Assembly: GCA_900545495.1 (NCBI GenBank)
Contig: UQZJ01000003.1
Coordinates: 82,971 to 146,970, forward strand
Reading direction: 5' to 3'
Source of the DNA: an uncultured Eubacteriales bacterium
GTDB taxonomy: Bacteria > Bacillota > Clostridia > Oscillospirales > Oscillospiraceae
DNA: 64,000 nt
The notes under the pieces were generated by a model. That model did no database searches. It worked only from the letters and a program-made list of their open reading frames with translations, and was not told where the DNA came from. Each line of letters opens with the position of its first letter. Position 1 is the stretch's first letter. Shown piece after piece: positions 32,911 to 42,217 of the stretch. The translations under genes and the position numbers were made by a program.

Positions 32911-33784
32911 TGTCACCCTCCTTCCTGCGCAGACCCAGCACCTCCGTCAGACTGCGGCGCGGCTTGTCCTCCGGTTCCTCCGGCTGCGGCATCAGCTCAT
33001 TGCGCAGCAGCTTGGACAGTGTCTCCGGCATCAGGTGGCGCTTGAGCATACCGCCCACCGCCACGGAGATGGAGCCTGTCTCCTCCGACACGATGACCAC
33101 CACAGCGTCGGAGTTCTCACTCATGCCGATGCCCGCCCGGTGCCGCATTCCCAGATCGCGGCTGAGGTTCACGTTCTTGGACAGCGGCAGCATACAGCCC
33201 GCGCCCAGAATCCGTCCGTGCCGGATGATGACAGCGCCGTCATGCATGGGGGCCTTCACGAAGAAGATGTTCTTCAGCAGCTCGGAGGATACGGCGGCGT
33301 CCAGCGTTGTGCCGCTGCGCACCATATCGTCCAGCAGGATGTGCCGCTCGAACACGATGAGCACGCCCGTCTTGGTCTTGGACATCTCGCTGCAGGCGAT
33401 GACCGTCTGGTCGATGGCCTTTTCCAGCTCCGTCTGCTGCTGCGCCGGTGTAAACGCCCGCAGCAGCCGGATATTCCGGCTGCCCAGCTTTTCCAGGATC
33501 TGGCGGATCTCCGGCTGGAACAGGATGATGAGGGCCAGAATACCCACCTGCACCATGTTGCCCAGTATATAGGCGATGCCGTTCAGGTGGAAGATCTCCG
33601 ACAGCCACAGCGCCAGCAGGAAGATCACCACGCCCTTGAGGATGTTCTCCGCCCGTGTGCTCTTCACCAGATCCAGCAGCTTATAGACGAGGAACGCGAT
33701 GATGATCACGTCCAGAATGTCCGTAAACCGCACCAGTAATAAGTAATTCCCAATCTTTTCTAAAAATGCCAGCACTGTCTCCAT
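32894..33784 (-). CDS. cdaA: Diadenylate cyclase CdaA (c-di-AMP synthase)
   Basis: 296-aa enzyme making c-di-AMP from two ATP, the essential second messenger for potassium and wall homeostasis. Three N-terminal transmembrane helices (about 13-36, 42-62, 70-90) precede the DAC domain with DGA (182-184) and RHR (214-216), the active-site motifs. It is the first gene of the long train and overlaps cdaR. Confidence 0.97.
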   Translation of the reverse strand: METVLAFLEKIGNYLLLVRFTDILDVIIIAFLVYKLLDLVKSTRAENILKGVVIFLLALWLSEIFHLNGIAYILGNMVQVGILALIILFQPEIRQILEKLGSRNIRLLRAFTPAQQQTELEKAIDQTVIACSEMSKTKTGVLIVFERHILLDDMVRSGTTLDAAVSSELLKNIFFVKAPMHDGAVIIRHGRILGAGCMLPLSKNVNLSRDLGMRHRAGIGMSENSDAVVVIVSEETGSISVAVGGMLKRHLMPETLSKLLRNELMPQPEEPEDKPRRSLTEVLGLRRKEGDNGTEQ

Positions 33785-33837
33785 ACTGTCAACCTTCCTG
33801 TATCAGACAAAAACTTCGCATAAAAATAGATGCTACC

Positions 33838-33866
33838 ATTATATAAAAAATATTGGGAAAATGCAA
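33838..33866 (-). promoter_or_regulatory. Promoter of the cdaA gene train
   Basis: Minus-strand TTGCAT (33861-33866), 17-bp spacer, TATAAT (33838-33843). Two copies of CCAATATTTTTT flank the -35 region. Strong sigma-A promoter for the longest operon in the window. Confidence 0.88.
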
Positions 33867-33894
33867 CAAAAAAATATTGGTGAAACCTTGCAAT

Positions 33895-35019
33895 TTAACG
33901 AACCGCTCGCCGCAGTATGGCGGCAAAGCGCGCTGCCTCGCAGGGCGTGTTGAAAGCGGACATACTCAGTCGGATGGTGCCGGTTTCCAGCGTCCCCGCC
34001 GTGCGATGGGCAAGGGGCGCACAGTGCAGACCTGCCCGCACGGCGGCTCCCTGCGCTGCCAGACGCTCCCCCAGCTCCTCGCAGTCCCAGCCGTCGACGC
34101 GGAAGCTGAGAACGCCCGTTTGATGGGCAAAGTCCCTGTCCCGGAACAGCTCTACGCCGTTGATCTCCTCCAGCAGCTCCGCCATGTGCATGGCAAGATG
34201 CCTCTCGTGATCGGCGATGCGCCGGATCCCCGTCTCCCGGACGAAGCGCAACCCCTCCAATAAGCCGGCGATACCGGGCATATTGTGGGTCCCCGCCTCC
34301 AACCGGTCGGGCAGCGCCTCCGGCATATGCTGCAAAAGGGATTGGGATCCGGTGCCGCCCTCCAGCAGCGGCACGGCCTCGTCGCCGCCGCAGAGCAGCA
34401 GACCCGTCCCCTGTGGGCCGTACAGCCCCTTGTGTCCCGGCATGGCGATAAACGCCGCCCCCAAATCACGCAGGGAGATGGGCAGCATCCCCGCCGACTG
34501 GGAAGCGTCCAGCACAAAGGGTACGCCTCGTTTTCGACAGGCGGCGGCGATGCCCTCTACCGGCAGGCGGTAGCCGAACACGTTGGATACATGGGTGCAG
34601 ACCACCGCGTCCGCCCCGGCGTCCAGCGCCTGCTCAAACTCCGCCAGCATCGCCTCCGGCCGAAAGAGCGGTGTGTCCACCACCGTCAGCTCCACGCCAG
34701 GGATACCGTGGAGCGGCCTTGTCACCGCGTTGTGCTCATACCCGGAGATGATGACCCGGCTCCCCGGCCTTACCAGCGTTTTGATGGCGATGTTCAGCCC
34801 GTGGGTGGCGTTGGCGGTGAACACCACTCTTGCCGGATCGTCCACGCCGAACAGCTCCGCCGCCAGACTGCGGCACTGAAAATCCGTCTCCTCCGCCAAC
34901 CGCGTGGCGGGATAGCTGCCCCGCCCCGGCGAGCTCATGGCCGCCACCGCATCGTACATCGCACGGCGCACACGCTCCGGCTTTTGCAGCGTTGTTGCAC
35001 CGGCGTCCAGATAGATCAT
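33895..35019 (-). CDS. Class V aminotransferase, cysteine desulfurase family
   Basis: 374-aa PLP enzyme that probably takes sulfur or selenium from (seleno)cysteine. MIYLDAGATTLQKP opens the protein; the PLP lysine sits in MPGHKGLYGPQGTG and the catalytic-loop cysteine in RAGLHCAPLAH. This group is often encoded with a DUF3343 (putative Se/S carrier) gene, as here: its start overlaps the DUF3343 stop. Likely role is sulfur or selenium donation; the acceptor is not in the window. Confidence 0.9.
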   Translation of the reverse strand: MIYLDAGATTLQKPERVRRAMYDAVAAMSSPGRGSYPATRLAEETDFQCRSLAAELFGVDDPARVVFTANATHGLNIAIKTLVRPGSRVIISGYEHNAVTRPLHGIPGVELTVVDTPLFRPEAMLAEFEQALDAGADAVVCTHVSNVFGYRLPVEGIAAACRKRGVPFVLDASQSAGMLPISLRDLGAAFIAMPGHKGLYGPQGTGLLLCGGDEAVPLLEGGTGSQSLLQHMPEALPDRLEAGTHNMPGIAGLLEGLRFVRETGIRRIADHERHLAMHMAELLEEINGVELFRDRDFAHQTGVLSFRVDGWDCEELGERLAAQGAAVRAGLHCAPLAHRTAGTLETGTIRLSMSAFNTPCEAARFAAILRRAVR

Positions 35020-35270
35020 ACCTCCACCTCGCTATATCCATGCCCCTGCCGCCGAAACACGCGCAGGGGTGCAAATCCAAGACCGCGCAGCAATTCCGCT
35101 GCCTCCTCCGCCGCCCGGCGACCCTGCATACGCAGCACATAGCCGCAGCCGCTGCCGCTCAGTCTTACCGGCGAACGGCCCATGGCAGCGTGATATCCGT
35201 TCTGTGCCAATACCTGCATCATGCGCTGGGCGTGCGTGACGGAACGGGCGGTCAGCAGATATTCCTCCAT
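35016..35270 (-). CDS. DUF3343 (putative Se/S carrier-like) protein
   Basis: 84-aa small protein beginning MEEYLLTARSVTHAQRMMQVL, with SGSGCGYVLRM in the middle. The DUF3343 family is predicted to carry selenium or sulfur, with the single Cys as the likely site. Start ATG 35270 has AGGAGG 6 nt upstream. It overlaps the cysteine-desulfurase-like gene, so the two probably act together. The 98-bp gap upstream holds an imperfect GGCGGG-type hairpin that may end the ispDF operon. Confidence 0.8.
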   Translation of the reverse strand: MEEYLLTARSVTHAQRMMQVLAQNGYHAAMGRSPVRLSGSGCGYVLRMQGRRAAEEAAELLRGLGFAPLRVFRRQGHGYSEVEV

Positions 35271-35368
35271 ATCGCACCTCCTCACACGCCATTTTATGCA
35301 CCCCTCGACGGCAGCGTGAAGGCGGGACCATCCCGTTCGGATAGCCCCGCCCTGTATCGTATGCTCGT

Positions 35369-35851
35369 TTATTTTCTGCTTAACAGCGCCACGGCGTGGC
35401 AGGCCATGCCCTCCCCCGCGCCGGTAAATCCCAGATGCTCCTCGGTGGTGGCCTTAACGGACACCTGTGAGGCGTTCACCCCCATGGCAGCCGCCAGCTT
35501 TTGCCGCATCTCCGGGATGTAGAGCGCCAGCTTGGGCGCCTGCGCCAGCACGGTGGCGTCCACATTGCCGATCTCCCAGCCGTTTTCCGCCAGATGCGCC
35601 GTCACCTGCTCCAGAAGGCGCAAACTGTCCGCGCACCGCCAGCGCTCGTCGCTGTCGGGAAACAGCCCGCCGATGTCGCCCAGCGCCGCCGCACCCAGTA
35701 GGGCGTCCATCACCGCGTGGGCCAGTACATCCGCGTCGGAATGTCCCAGCAATCCCCGCTCATAGGGAATATGGACGCCGCCCAGTATCAGAGGCCGCCC
35801 CTCTGTCAGACGGTGTACGTCGTACCCGTGTCCGATCCGTATACCGATCAT
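35369..35851 (-). CDS. ispF: 2-C-methyl-D-erythritol 2,4-cyclodiphosphate synthase
   Basis: 160-aa trimeric Zn enzyme of the MEP isoprenoid pathway. [15 protein letters not shown] holds the DxH metal site, [19 protein letters not shown] the second His region, and [17 protein letters not shown] the C-terminal signature. ATG 35851 overlaps the ispD stop as ATGA. With ispD upstream and ispH at 40-42 kb, three MEP steps are in this window. Confidence 0.97.
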   Translation of the reverse strand: MIGIRIGHGYDVHRLTEGRPLILGGVHIPYERGLLGHSDADVLAHAVMDALLGAAALGDIGGLFPDSDERWRCADSLRLLEQVTAHLAENGWEIGNVDATVLAQAPKLALYIPEMRQKLAAAMGVNASQVSVKATTEEHLGFTGAGEGMACHAVALLSRK

Positions 35852-36591
35852 TGGTTCTCCCCTCTCCTGCGCAGGAACGCCTCCGCGACGGCCAGATCCT
35901 CCGGCGTGGTGATCTTGATATTCTCCCGCCAACCCGGTGTCAAGTAGACCTCCTTGCCAAGCCGCTCCACAGCAGAGCAATCGTCTGTGATAGGCGCCTC
36001 CGCGTCGATGGCGGATTGCAGCGCCGCCTTCAGGATGCTGGCCTGAAATACCTGCGGCGTCTGCACGGCGAACAGTGTGCTGCGATCCGGTGTGGACAGC
36101 ACCAGACCCGACAGATCCGCCACCTTCACCGTGTCCGTCACCGGCAGCGCAGGCGCCACCGCGTAGGTGCGCTGCCCCAGTCGGATCATCTCATCCACCT
36201 GCTCCGGCAAAATCAGCGGCCTCGCCCCGTCGTGGATCGCCAGATACTCCGTGTCCTCGCTTGCCTCCAGTGCTGCCAGCAGCACCGACTCAGCGCGGTT
36301 GGCACCGCCCTCCACCACCCGGATGGGCTTGCGGATACCGGTGCGGCTGACCAGCGCCGCCACCTCCTCCAGCTTCTCCGGCTGGACAGCCACCACGATC
36401 TCGTCCACCAGTACGGCCCGATCCAGCGCGGTCAGTGTCCGCGCCAGCACCGGCACGCCGCACAGCTGGGAAAACATCTTGTCCTCGCCGCCCATGCGGG
36501 CGGACTTCCCCGCCGCCGGCACGATGGCCGCGCAGTGGGGATGCACCTTTTCCTTGACGCTTTTCCGCATCCTCGCAAACAGCTTTCCCAT
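35848..36591 (-). CDS. ispD: 2-C-methyl-D-erythritol 4-phosphate cytidylyltransferase
   Basis: 247-aa nucleotidyltransferase making CDP-ME in the MEP pathway. CTP-binding [18 protein letters not shown] is near the N-terminus, and [15 protein letters not shown] and QTPQVF are family motifs. A basic N-terminal extension of about 20 residues precedes the core. First gene of the ispDF operon. Confidence 0.96.
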   Translation of the reverse strand: MGKLFARMRKSVKEKVHPHCAAIVPAAGKSARMGGEDKMFSQLCGVPVLARTLTALDRAVLVDEIVVAVQPEKLEEVAALVSRTGIRKPIRVVEGGANRAESVLLAALEASEDTEYLAIHDGARPLILPEQVDEMIRLGQRTYAVAPALPVTDTVKVADLSGLVLSTPDRSTLFAVQTPQVFQASILKAALQSAIDAEAPITDDCSAVERLGKEVYLTPGWRENIKITTPEDLAVAEAFLRRRGENQ

Positions 36592-36628
36592 AGGCGCTCG
36601 CTCCTGTCCTTTTCGTTTTATTTTTATC

Positions 36629-36657
36629 AGTATACCGCATTTCTGCGTCTTTTACAA
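36629..36657 (-). promoter_or_regulatory. Promoter of ispDF
   Basis: Minus-strand TTGTAA (36652-36657), 17-bp spacer, TATACT (36629-36634), about 38 bp upstream of the ispD start. Confidence 0.82.
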
Positions 36658-36718
36658 GGACAATTCCCACCGTCTGCCCGTAAAGGGAATTCCCTTGCCA
36701 CCCCAATATGGTGCAAAA

Positions 36719-36741
36719 GGAGGGGCGCTGCGCGCCCCTCC
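36719..36741 (-). terminator. Terminator of the but gene
   Basis: Perfect GGAGGGGCGC/GCGCCCCTCC 10-bp stem with a 3-nt loop, followed on the minus strand by TTTTGC; directly after the but stop codon. Confidence 0.9.
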
Positions 36742-36746
36742 CCCGT

Positions 36747-38096
36747 TCATCTTCTGTTGTGGGGGTACCAGATCTTCTGCTGCTCCGCCGCACGGATCAG
36801 CTCCTCCCGGAAGTCGGGATGGGCGATGGAGATCAGCTTCTCCGCCCGCTCCCATACGCTCAGCCCCTTGAGACAGACGCAACCATACTCCGTCACCACA
36901 TACATGGTGTTCACGCGGGTATCCGTCACCACAGAGCCGGGCTGGAGCGTGGGACGGATGCGGGATTTCATGGAGCCGTCCTTATCCTTGAAGGTGGAGG
37001 ACAGGCAGATGAAGCTCTTGCCGCCCTTGGACAGATACGCGCCCAGCACAAAGTCCTGCTGACCGCCGGCGCCGCTGATCTGCTTGATGCCCGCCGTCTC
37101 GCCGTTGACCTGCCCATACAGATCCACGTCCACGGCGTTGTTGATGGAAACAAAGTTGTCGATGGACGCGATGGTGCGGATGTCGTTGGTGTAGCTGATA
37201 GGCGCGGCCATACAGGCGGGGTTGTCATCCAGATAGTCGTAGAGTTTCTGGGTACCGGCGGCGAAGGCGAAGACCTGACGGCCCCGGTCGATGTTCTTCC
37301 GGGCGCAGGTAACCTTCCCCGCCATGGCCAGATCCACATAGGCGTCCACGTACATCTCCGTATGCACGCCCAGATCCTTCAGATCAGACTCGCAGAGCAT
37401 GGCGCCCACAGTGTTGGGCATACCGCCGATGCCAAGCTGGAGACAGGCGCCGTCGGGGATCTGCTCCACGATGAGCTGCGCCACCGCCTTATCCACCTCC
37501 GTGGCTGCACCGGAGGGCAGGATGCCCATGGGGTCATTACGGCCCTCCACCACCATATCCACCTCGCTGATGTGGATACAGTTGTCGAAGCCGCCCAGAC
37601 AACGGGGCATATTCTCGTTGACCTCTACGATGACCACCTTGGACATCTGACACACTGCCTTCAGGTGGGATGCGGACAGGCCGAAATTGAAGTAGCCGTG
37701 CTTATCCATGGGTGCGACCTGGAACATGGCCACATCCGGCGGCGTGATATGGTCGTAGTAGTAGCGGGGCAGCTCGGAATAGCGCATCGGCTCGTGGAAG
37801 CACGCGCCGCTGGCGATATGGTGACGCTCCACGCCGCTCATGTGGTGGGAGTTATAGATGATATGATGCACCGGATCCTCAATATCGAAGATCGCCGGCT
37901 TCCACAGACTGATGCCACCCCGGACCTTCACATCCTCCAGCTCCGGTGCGCGGCGAGCCAGCGCCTCATCCAGCACGCGGGGGTGGATGGCACAAAATCC
38001 GTAGTCCACCCAGTCGCCGGACTTGATGACCTTGACCGCCTCATCCGCAGTGGTCAGCTTCTGACGATACATTTCCTGATAATCTGCAAATGGCAT
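36747..38096 (-). CDS. but: Butyryl-CoA:acetate CoA-transferase
   Basis: 449-aa CoA-transferase that finishes butyrate formation by moving CoA from butyryl-CoA to acetate. Blocks shared with the Roseburia-type enzyme are visible along the whole chain: [71 protein letters not shown] (catalytic Glu) and [23 protein letters not shown] 38096 is preferred over GTG 38111 because GAGG lies 9 nt upstream and the length then equals the paralogue. A 20-bp inverted repeat overlaps the upstream edge of the promoter. Single-gene unit. Confidence 0.94.
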   Translation of the reverse strand: MPFADYQEMYRQKLTTADEAVKVIKSGDWVDYGFCAIHPRVLDEALARRAPELEDVKVRGGISLWKPAIFDIEDPVHHIIYNSHHMSGVERHHIASGACFHEPMRYSELPRYYYDHITPPDVAMFQVAPMDKHGYFNFGLSASHLKAVCQMSKVVIVEVNENMPRCLGGFDNCIHISEVDMVVEGRNDPMGILPSGAATEVDKAVAQLIVEQIPDGACLQLGIGGMPNTVGAMLCESDLKDLGVHTEMYVDAYVDLAMAGKVTCARKNIDRGRQVFAFAAGTQKLYDYLDDNPACMAAPISYTNDIRTIASIDNFVSINNAVDVDLYGQVNGETAGIKQISGAGGQQDFVLGAYLSKGGKSFICLSSTFKDKDGSMKSRIRPTLQPGSVVTDTRVNTMYVVTEYGCVCLKGLSVWERAEKLISIAHPDFREELIRAAEQQKIWYPHNRR

Positions 38097-38135
38097 AGTG
38101 CAGTTCCTCACTTTCCCTTTAATCTCTAATTGTTA

Positions 38136-38163
38136 ATTTTACCACAAAGGAACAAAAAGTGAA
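38136..38163 (-). promoter_or_regulatory. Promoter of but
   Basis: Minus-strand TAAAAT (38136-38141) with an extended -10 TGG just before it and a weak TTCACT (38158-38163) at 16-bp spacing. The weak -35 and adjacent inverted repeat suggest an activated or repressed promoter. Confidence 0.6.
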
Positions 38164-38182
38164 ATTGGAGAATCTTCCAATT
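38163..38182. promoter_or_regulatory. Inverted repeat upstream of but, possible operator
   Basis: AATTGGA-N6-TCCAATT, a perfect 7-bp-arm dyad touching the -35 box of the but promoter. It has no T-tract on the proper side and no gene end beside it, so an operator is more likely than a terminator. Confidence 0.5.
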
Positions 38183-38244
38183 ATTACCTCCCGCAATTGT
38201 GTATTTTTTAACGATAGAAGGTAGCCAGTACTTTAAATTTAGCC

Positions 38245-40101
38245 TTACCCGCTATTTGTTATTGATAAACTTGTTTTTTGTTCGAGAGATTTAGACACTT
38301 TCTCAGAAATCCCCATATCTATCACAATAGCGTCTTCCAGTAATTCATCTCTCCAAATACGTACCACATTTCCTTCGAATACATATTGCATGGAACGCAT
38401 GATTCTTGACGATTGATACATCTTCTTGTCGTAGACAATTTCAGATGCACGTTCTATTGCGTACTCACCCTCATTCGTCCGCCCAGACAGTAACGGTAAT
38501 TGATTCTTTTGCGAAAGCAACACAAAATGCTCCGTTAGGTGTTGGTTCGGAAAATATATACTTCTATCCACGGACTTGAGCATACTAAGCACATTCGGGA
38601 AAACCGTTCTTTTTTCCATATCAGTAGCGCAATAAGGAATAATTGAGCCGTCAAATGGATTCAAAAAAATATGATGTAAAAAATCGACATCTACAATGCA
38701 ACCATGTATTCTGCCGTCTCCCCCAATTAATTTGACCTCTCTTGCGATTTTTTTCAATGCTTCCCTATACGGACGTAATCTTTGTTTAATGATGTCACAG
38801 TAAATCGGCAAATTATCATAATAGTATTCAATATCATGAGTGGCCTTACGAATGCGGCCGCCTTCCAAAACGCAAAGGGTCGTTCTTTTCAGGAAAAACA
38901 TGTAGGTATTGTTGCGCTTGATTGCATAAATTTCGCCTTCACGCTTAAAACCGCCCATTGAAATGCCACGTCCCCGATTAAAATCTTGATATTGCTCTGC
39001 CGTTATCCTGTAAATTCCATCGCTCCACTGATCAAACGGATCATAAACACCTTTAATTCGAAAAGATTTTAATTTAATTTTCTGGGGCTTATAGCCTATT
39101 TGATTGTCTGAGAAAACCGTCGCCCCATCTCTACTGCGAATCGAAGTATTTTGATGTGTGTGTCCATTTATATAAACCCAATTGGGATTGTATTGCTTAG
39201 TAGACCAGTTTTGCATTTGTGTATGTGTTAAAACAATCACCCGCTTAGTCTCAGCACACTGTAGCACCTTATCATAAACAGCAGAAAAACGTTGAGTCCT
39301 ATCGACGTCCTCCTTCGGCGTTAGTACATCTCTATAAAGACCTTTTGTCGCGTTAAAAATAGGGTTCCGACCAGAAAAACCAATCCCGCCTAATATGACC
39401 ACGGTGCTATTCATGATAAGATCAGCAATTTCAACTGGTTCTGCTTTTAATATGGTTTCTTCATCAAGTATGTACTCATTTTTCCCTTTATAGTTAACAA
39501 ACAACTCATTTTCAAGCAGTTGAACTGGTATAGTTTTCTTATATTTTCTGATGATTGCAGTGACATTAGGTTTGAACCATCTCCTTTGACTTGCATTCCA
39601 AAGCTCATGGTTACCAAGAACAGCAATAATACGCCAATCAATTCTGTTCGCATTTTGCAACAACCTTTGGTTTAATTCGTCATAGAAAATATTAGTCAGT
39701 TCTACACTATCAGCAACATCTCCCGCTACAAGAATTGTTCCCTTGTCTTCATCTATAGAACTCACAAGTTCATTTACTTTCTTCCTAATCAGTTTTCTGA
39801 CATCAGCAAATGTCTTTCCAATTACCTCAAGTTGATGCTCAATATGAATGTCTGACACATAGTAAATTACTTGTGTCATATCCTCTTCAATATCGGTATC
39901 CAAACTATCGCATACAACAGGCCCTATATTTTCTTGCGCGTTTGCCAAGGCATCATCAATTGAAGCCGAAATAGATAGGCCGGTGTTGTAACTATATCCG
40001 GTATTTCCCGCTAAAGCCGTCACCGTTGTATTGCCTCCGATTGGCTCCAGTGGTAACATATCTGCTTGATATCTCAACTTTCCGCATCTTATTAAACTCA
40101 T
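38245..40101 (-). CDS. Metallophosphoesterase with a long uncharacterized C-terminal region
   Basis: 618-aa protein. Residues about 78-320 form a calcineurin-like metallophosphoesterase: DIH (84-86), GDVAD (127-131), GNHE (163-166), LTHTQ (291-295) and GHTH (313-316). The N-terminal 75 residues and C-terminal 300 residues are not recognised; the C-part holds GGDGRIHGCIVDVDFLHHIF and FPNVLSMLKS. Start ATG 40101 has AAAAAGG 8 nt upstream. The gene is clearly AT-rich against its GC-rich neighbours, stands alone between two operons and uses unlike codons, so recent acquisition is likely. It could cut a nucleotide, nucleic acid or phosphoprotein; a defence or housekeeping role cannot be told apart from sequence. 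Confidence 0.8.
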   Translation of the reverse strand: MSLIRCGKLRYQADMLPLEPIGGNTTVTALAGNTGYSYNTGLSISASIDDALANAQENIGPVVCDSLDTDIEEDMTQVIYYVSDIHIEHQLEVIGKTFADVRKLIRKKVNELVSSIDEDKGTILVAGDVADSVELTNIFYDELNQRLLQNANRIDWRIIAVLGNHELWNASQRRWFKPNVTAIIRKYKKTIPVQLLENELFVNYKGKNEYILDEETILKAEPVEIADLIMNSTVVILGGIGFSGRNPIFNATKGLYRDVLTPKEDVDRTQRFSAVYDKVLQCAETKRVIVLTHTQMQNWSTKQYNPNWVYINGHTHQNTSIRSRDGATVFSDNQIGYKPQKIKLKSFRIKGVYDPFDQWSDGIYRITAEQYQDFNRGRGISMGGFKREGEIYAIKRNNTYMFFLKRTTLCVLEGGRIRKATHDIEYYYDNLPIYCDIIKQRLRPYREALKKIAREVKLIGGDGRIHGCIVDVDFLHHIFLNPFDGSIIPYCATDMEKRTVFPNVLSMLKSVDRSIYFPNQHLTEHFVLLSQKNQLPLLSGRTNEGEYAIERASEIVYDKKMYQSSRIMRSMQYVFEGNVVRIWRDELLEDAIVIDMGISEKVSKSLEQKTSLSITNSG

Positions 40102-40131
40102 ATAATGCACCTTTTTCTTTCGATAAACGTG

Positions 40132-40156
40132 TACTAATTATCGGTTCTACTAATTA
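40132..40156. repeat. Direct repeat upstream of the metallophosphoesterase gene
   Basis: Two copies of TACTAATTA (40132-40140 and 40148-40156), 16 bp apart start to start, in the 5' region of the AT-rich gene. They could be a regulator site. I could not identify a convincing sigma-A promoter in the 120 bp upstream. Confidence 0.4.
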
Positions 40157-40220
40157 GCAGAAACTTAACATACTGTGATTTGGGTGCAAATGCGTAAATG
40201 TACAGGTATACTTTTTGTGT

Positions 40221-40256
40221 AAAAAAGCAGCGGTACAAATGTACCGCTGCTTTTTT
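40221..40256. terminator. Terminator of the M50-to-ispH/rpsA operon
   Basis: Perfect 16-bp stem AAAAAAGCAGCGGTAC/GTACCGCTGCTTTTTT with an AAAT loop, right after the ispH-rpsA stop. Confidence 0.95.
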
Positions 40257-40267
40257 ACAGACATTTT

Positions 40268-42217
40268 TTACTCGTCGTCGCCCTCGTCCTCGGCGGAGGG
40301 AGCCAGCAGCGCACGGATGGACAGGGAGATCTTCTGCTTCTCCTCGTCGATGGCCGTGATCTTGGCGTCCACGATGTCGCCCTCAGCCAGCACGTCGCCG
40401 GGCTTCTCGATGCGGCGATCTGCGATCTGGGAGATGTGGATCAGACCGTCCACGCCGGGCACGACCTCAGCGAAAGCGCCGAAGGTCATCAGCTTGACGA
40501 TGCGGACACTGGCCACGTCACCCACATGATAGGTCTCCATGAACTTATCCCAGGGATTGCAGGAGCGATCCTTCACGCCCAGAGAGATCTTGCGCTTCTC
40601 GGGATCGAAGGAGATGACATACACATCCAGCGTGTCGCCCACGGAAACCACCTCAGCGGGGTTCTTGATGCGGGACCAGGACAGCTCGGAGATATGTACC
40701 ATACCGTCCACGCCGCCGATATCCACGAACACACCGTAGGAGGTCATGGACTTGACCGTACCGGTGTAGTGCTTGCCGACCTCAATGTTCTCCCAGATCT
40801 CAGCCTGTGCAGCCTGACGGGCCTCGTAGGTCACGGCCTTGATGGAGCCGACCACGCGGCGGCGGGCACGGTTGACCTCGGTGATGCGCAGGGAGACGGT
40901 CTGGCCGATCATGGCGCTCAGCTCAGCGCCGCGGGGCTGACCGGACTGGGAAGCGGGCACGAACACGCGCACGCCCTTGACGTTGACAACGATGCCGCCC
41001 TTGTTCTCCTCGGTGACCTTGCCCTCCAGAGTGGTCTTCTCCTCGCGGGCCTTTTCGATGTCCTCCCAGACCTTGACAGCGTCCAGACGCTTCTTGGACA
41101 GCATGGCATAGCCCTCCACGTCGTTGACGCGGATGATGTAGGTCTCGATCTCATCGCCGACCTTCACCACATCCTCAGGCTTCACGTTGGGATCGGCGGA
41201 CAGCTCGTTGATGGAAATATAACCTGCCTGCTTGCAGCCCAGATCGACCTGTACCTCGGTGGGGCCAACGGCAGTCACGATACCGGTTACCTTCTCTCCT
41301 GTATTCAAAGTCTTAAAAGATTTTTCCAGCATTTCCTCGAAGCTCTCTTCGGTAGCTTCCATGTTCTTGATCTCGTCGCTCATTCTTGCATATACCTCCT
41401 TAATGATGCCCGCAGGCGTGGACGCGCCGGCTGTAAGCCCCGCCACAGAACATCCGTTAAGAAAGTCACCCTTGAGCTCATTCACCCGTTCGACCTGATA
41501 GACGACGGGGCATCTCGCGCTGCAAATCTCCGTTAAATGTTTGGTGTTGGCACTCTTACGATCTCCGACCACGACCATCACGTCCGACATGGCGGCAATT
41601 TCCGCCGCTTCCGACTGACGCTTATGCGTAGCATTACATATTGTATCAGAGATTTTCACATTTGTACACTGTTTTTTTAAAATTTTTACGCAGTCGTCCC
41701 AGAGAGTGCGGATATAGGTGGTCTGCGCCACTGCCATCAGGGGCATCGTGCGCCGCGCAGGGTCCACCGCCAGCCACGCTTCCAGCGCCGCCGGGCCGTC
41801 CACAATGACGGAATCCTCCGACCAGCTGGCTGCGCCCAGCACCTCCGGATGGTGCTGCTCCCCAATGATGAGAGGGGTACGTCCCTCCTCCCCGGCGCCT
41901 GCCACCAGCCGCTGGATACGCCGCACATTGGGACAGGTGGCGTCCACCACCTCCGCGCCCAGCGCCTCCAGCTGCTGATAGACCTGCCGCGTCTCGCCAT
42001 GGGAGCGGATGATGACCGTCTCCCCCGGCCGCACCTGCGATATGTCGTCTACCTGCCGGGCGCCCAGCGCCTCCAGCTCCCGCACCACATGGGCGTTGTG
42101 GATGATGCTGCCCAGCATGACGCAGTTTCCCTTTTCGCGGGCGGTCTGCTCCGCCAGCTTCACCGCACGCTCCACGCCGTAGCAGAATCCGGCGGACTTT
42201 GCCAAGATCACAGGCAT
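40268..42217 (-). CDS. ispH: IspH-ribosomal protein S1 fusion (HMBPP reductase + 4 S1 domains)
   Basis: 649-aa fusion. Residues 1-about 280 are 4-hydroxy-3-methylbut-2-enyl diphosphate reductase, the last MEP-pathway enzyme, with [4Fe-4S] ligands Cys12, Cys95 and Cys194 and substrate histidines in SIIHN and EQHHPE. Residues about 305-635 hold four S1 RNA-binding domains (GEKVTGIV, TTLEGKVTEEN, GKHYTGTVKSMTSYGVFVDIGG, GDVASVRIVKLMTFGAFAEV) and an acidic tail. The same fusion is known in several Clostridia and is named bifunctional IspH/S1. Its start overlaps plsC by 10 bp. It ends the operon at a strong terminator. Confidence 0.95.
   Translation of the reverse strand: MPVILAKSAGFCYGVERAVKLAEQTAREKGNCVMLGSIIHNAHVVRELEALGARQVDDISQVRPGETVIIRSHGETRQVYQQLEALGAEVVDATCPNVRRIQRLVAGAGEEGRTPLIIGEQHHPEVLGAASWSEDSVIVDGPAALEAWLAVDPARRTMPLMAVAQTTYIRTLWDDCVKILKKQCTNVKISDTICNATHKRQSEAAEIAAMSDVMVVVGDRKSANTKHLTEICSARCPVVYQVERVNELKGDFLNGCSVAGLTAGASTPAGIIKEVYARMSDEIKNMEATEESFEEMLEKSFKTLNTGEKVTGIVTAVGPTEVQVDLGCKQAGYISINELSADPNVKPEDVVKVGDEIETYIIRVNDVEGYAMLSKKRLDAVKVWEDIEKAREEKTTLEGKVTEENKGGIVVNVKGVRVFVPASQSGQPRGAELSAMIGQTVSLRITEVNRARRRVVGSIKAVTYEARQAAQAEIWENIEVGKHYTGTVKSMTSYGVFVDIGGVDGMVHISELSWSRIKNPAEVVSVGDTLDVYVISFDPEKRKISLGVKDRSCNPWDKFMETYHVGDVASVRIVKLMTFGAFAEVVPGVDGLIHISQIADRRIEKPGDVLAEGDIVDAKITAIDEEKQKISLSIRALLAPSAEDEGDDE

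Noticed and set aside
36747..38111. GTG start of but at 38111
   Set aside because: The GTG overlaps the GAGG ribosome-binding site of the ATG at 38096; the shorter form equals the paralogue in length.
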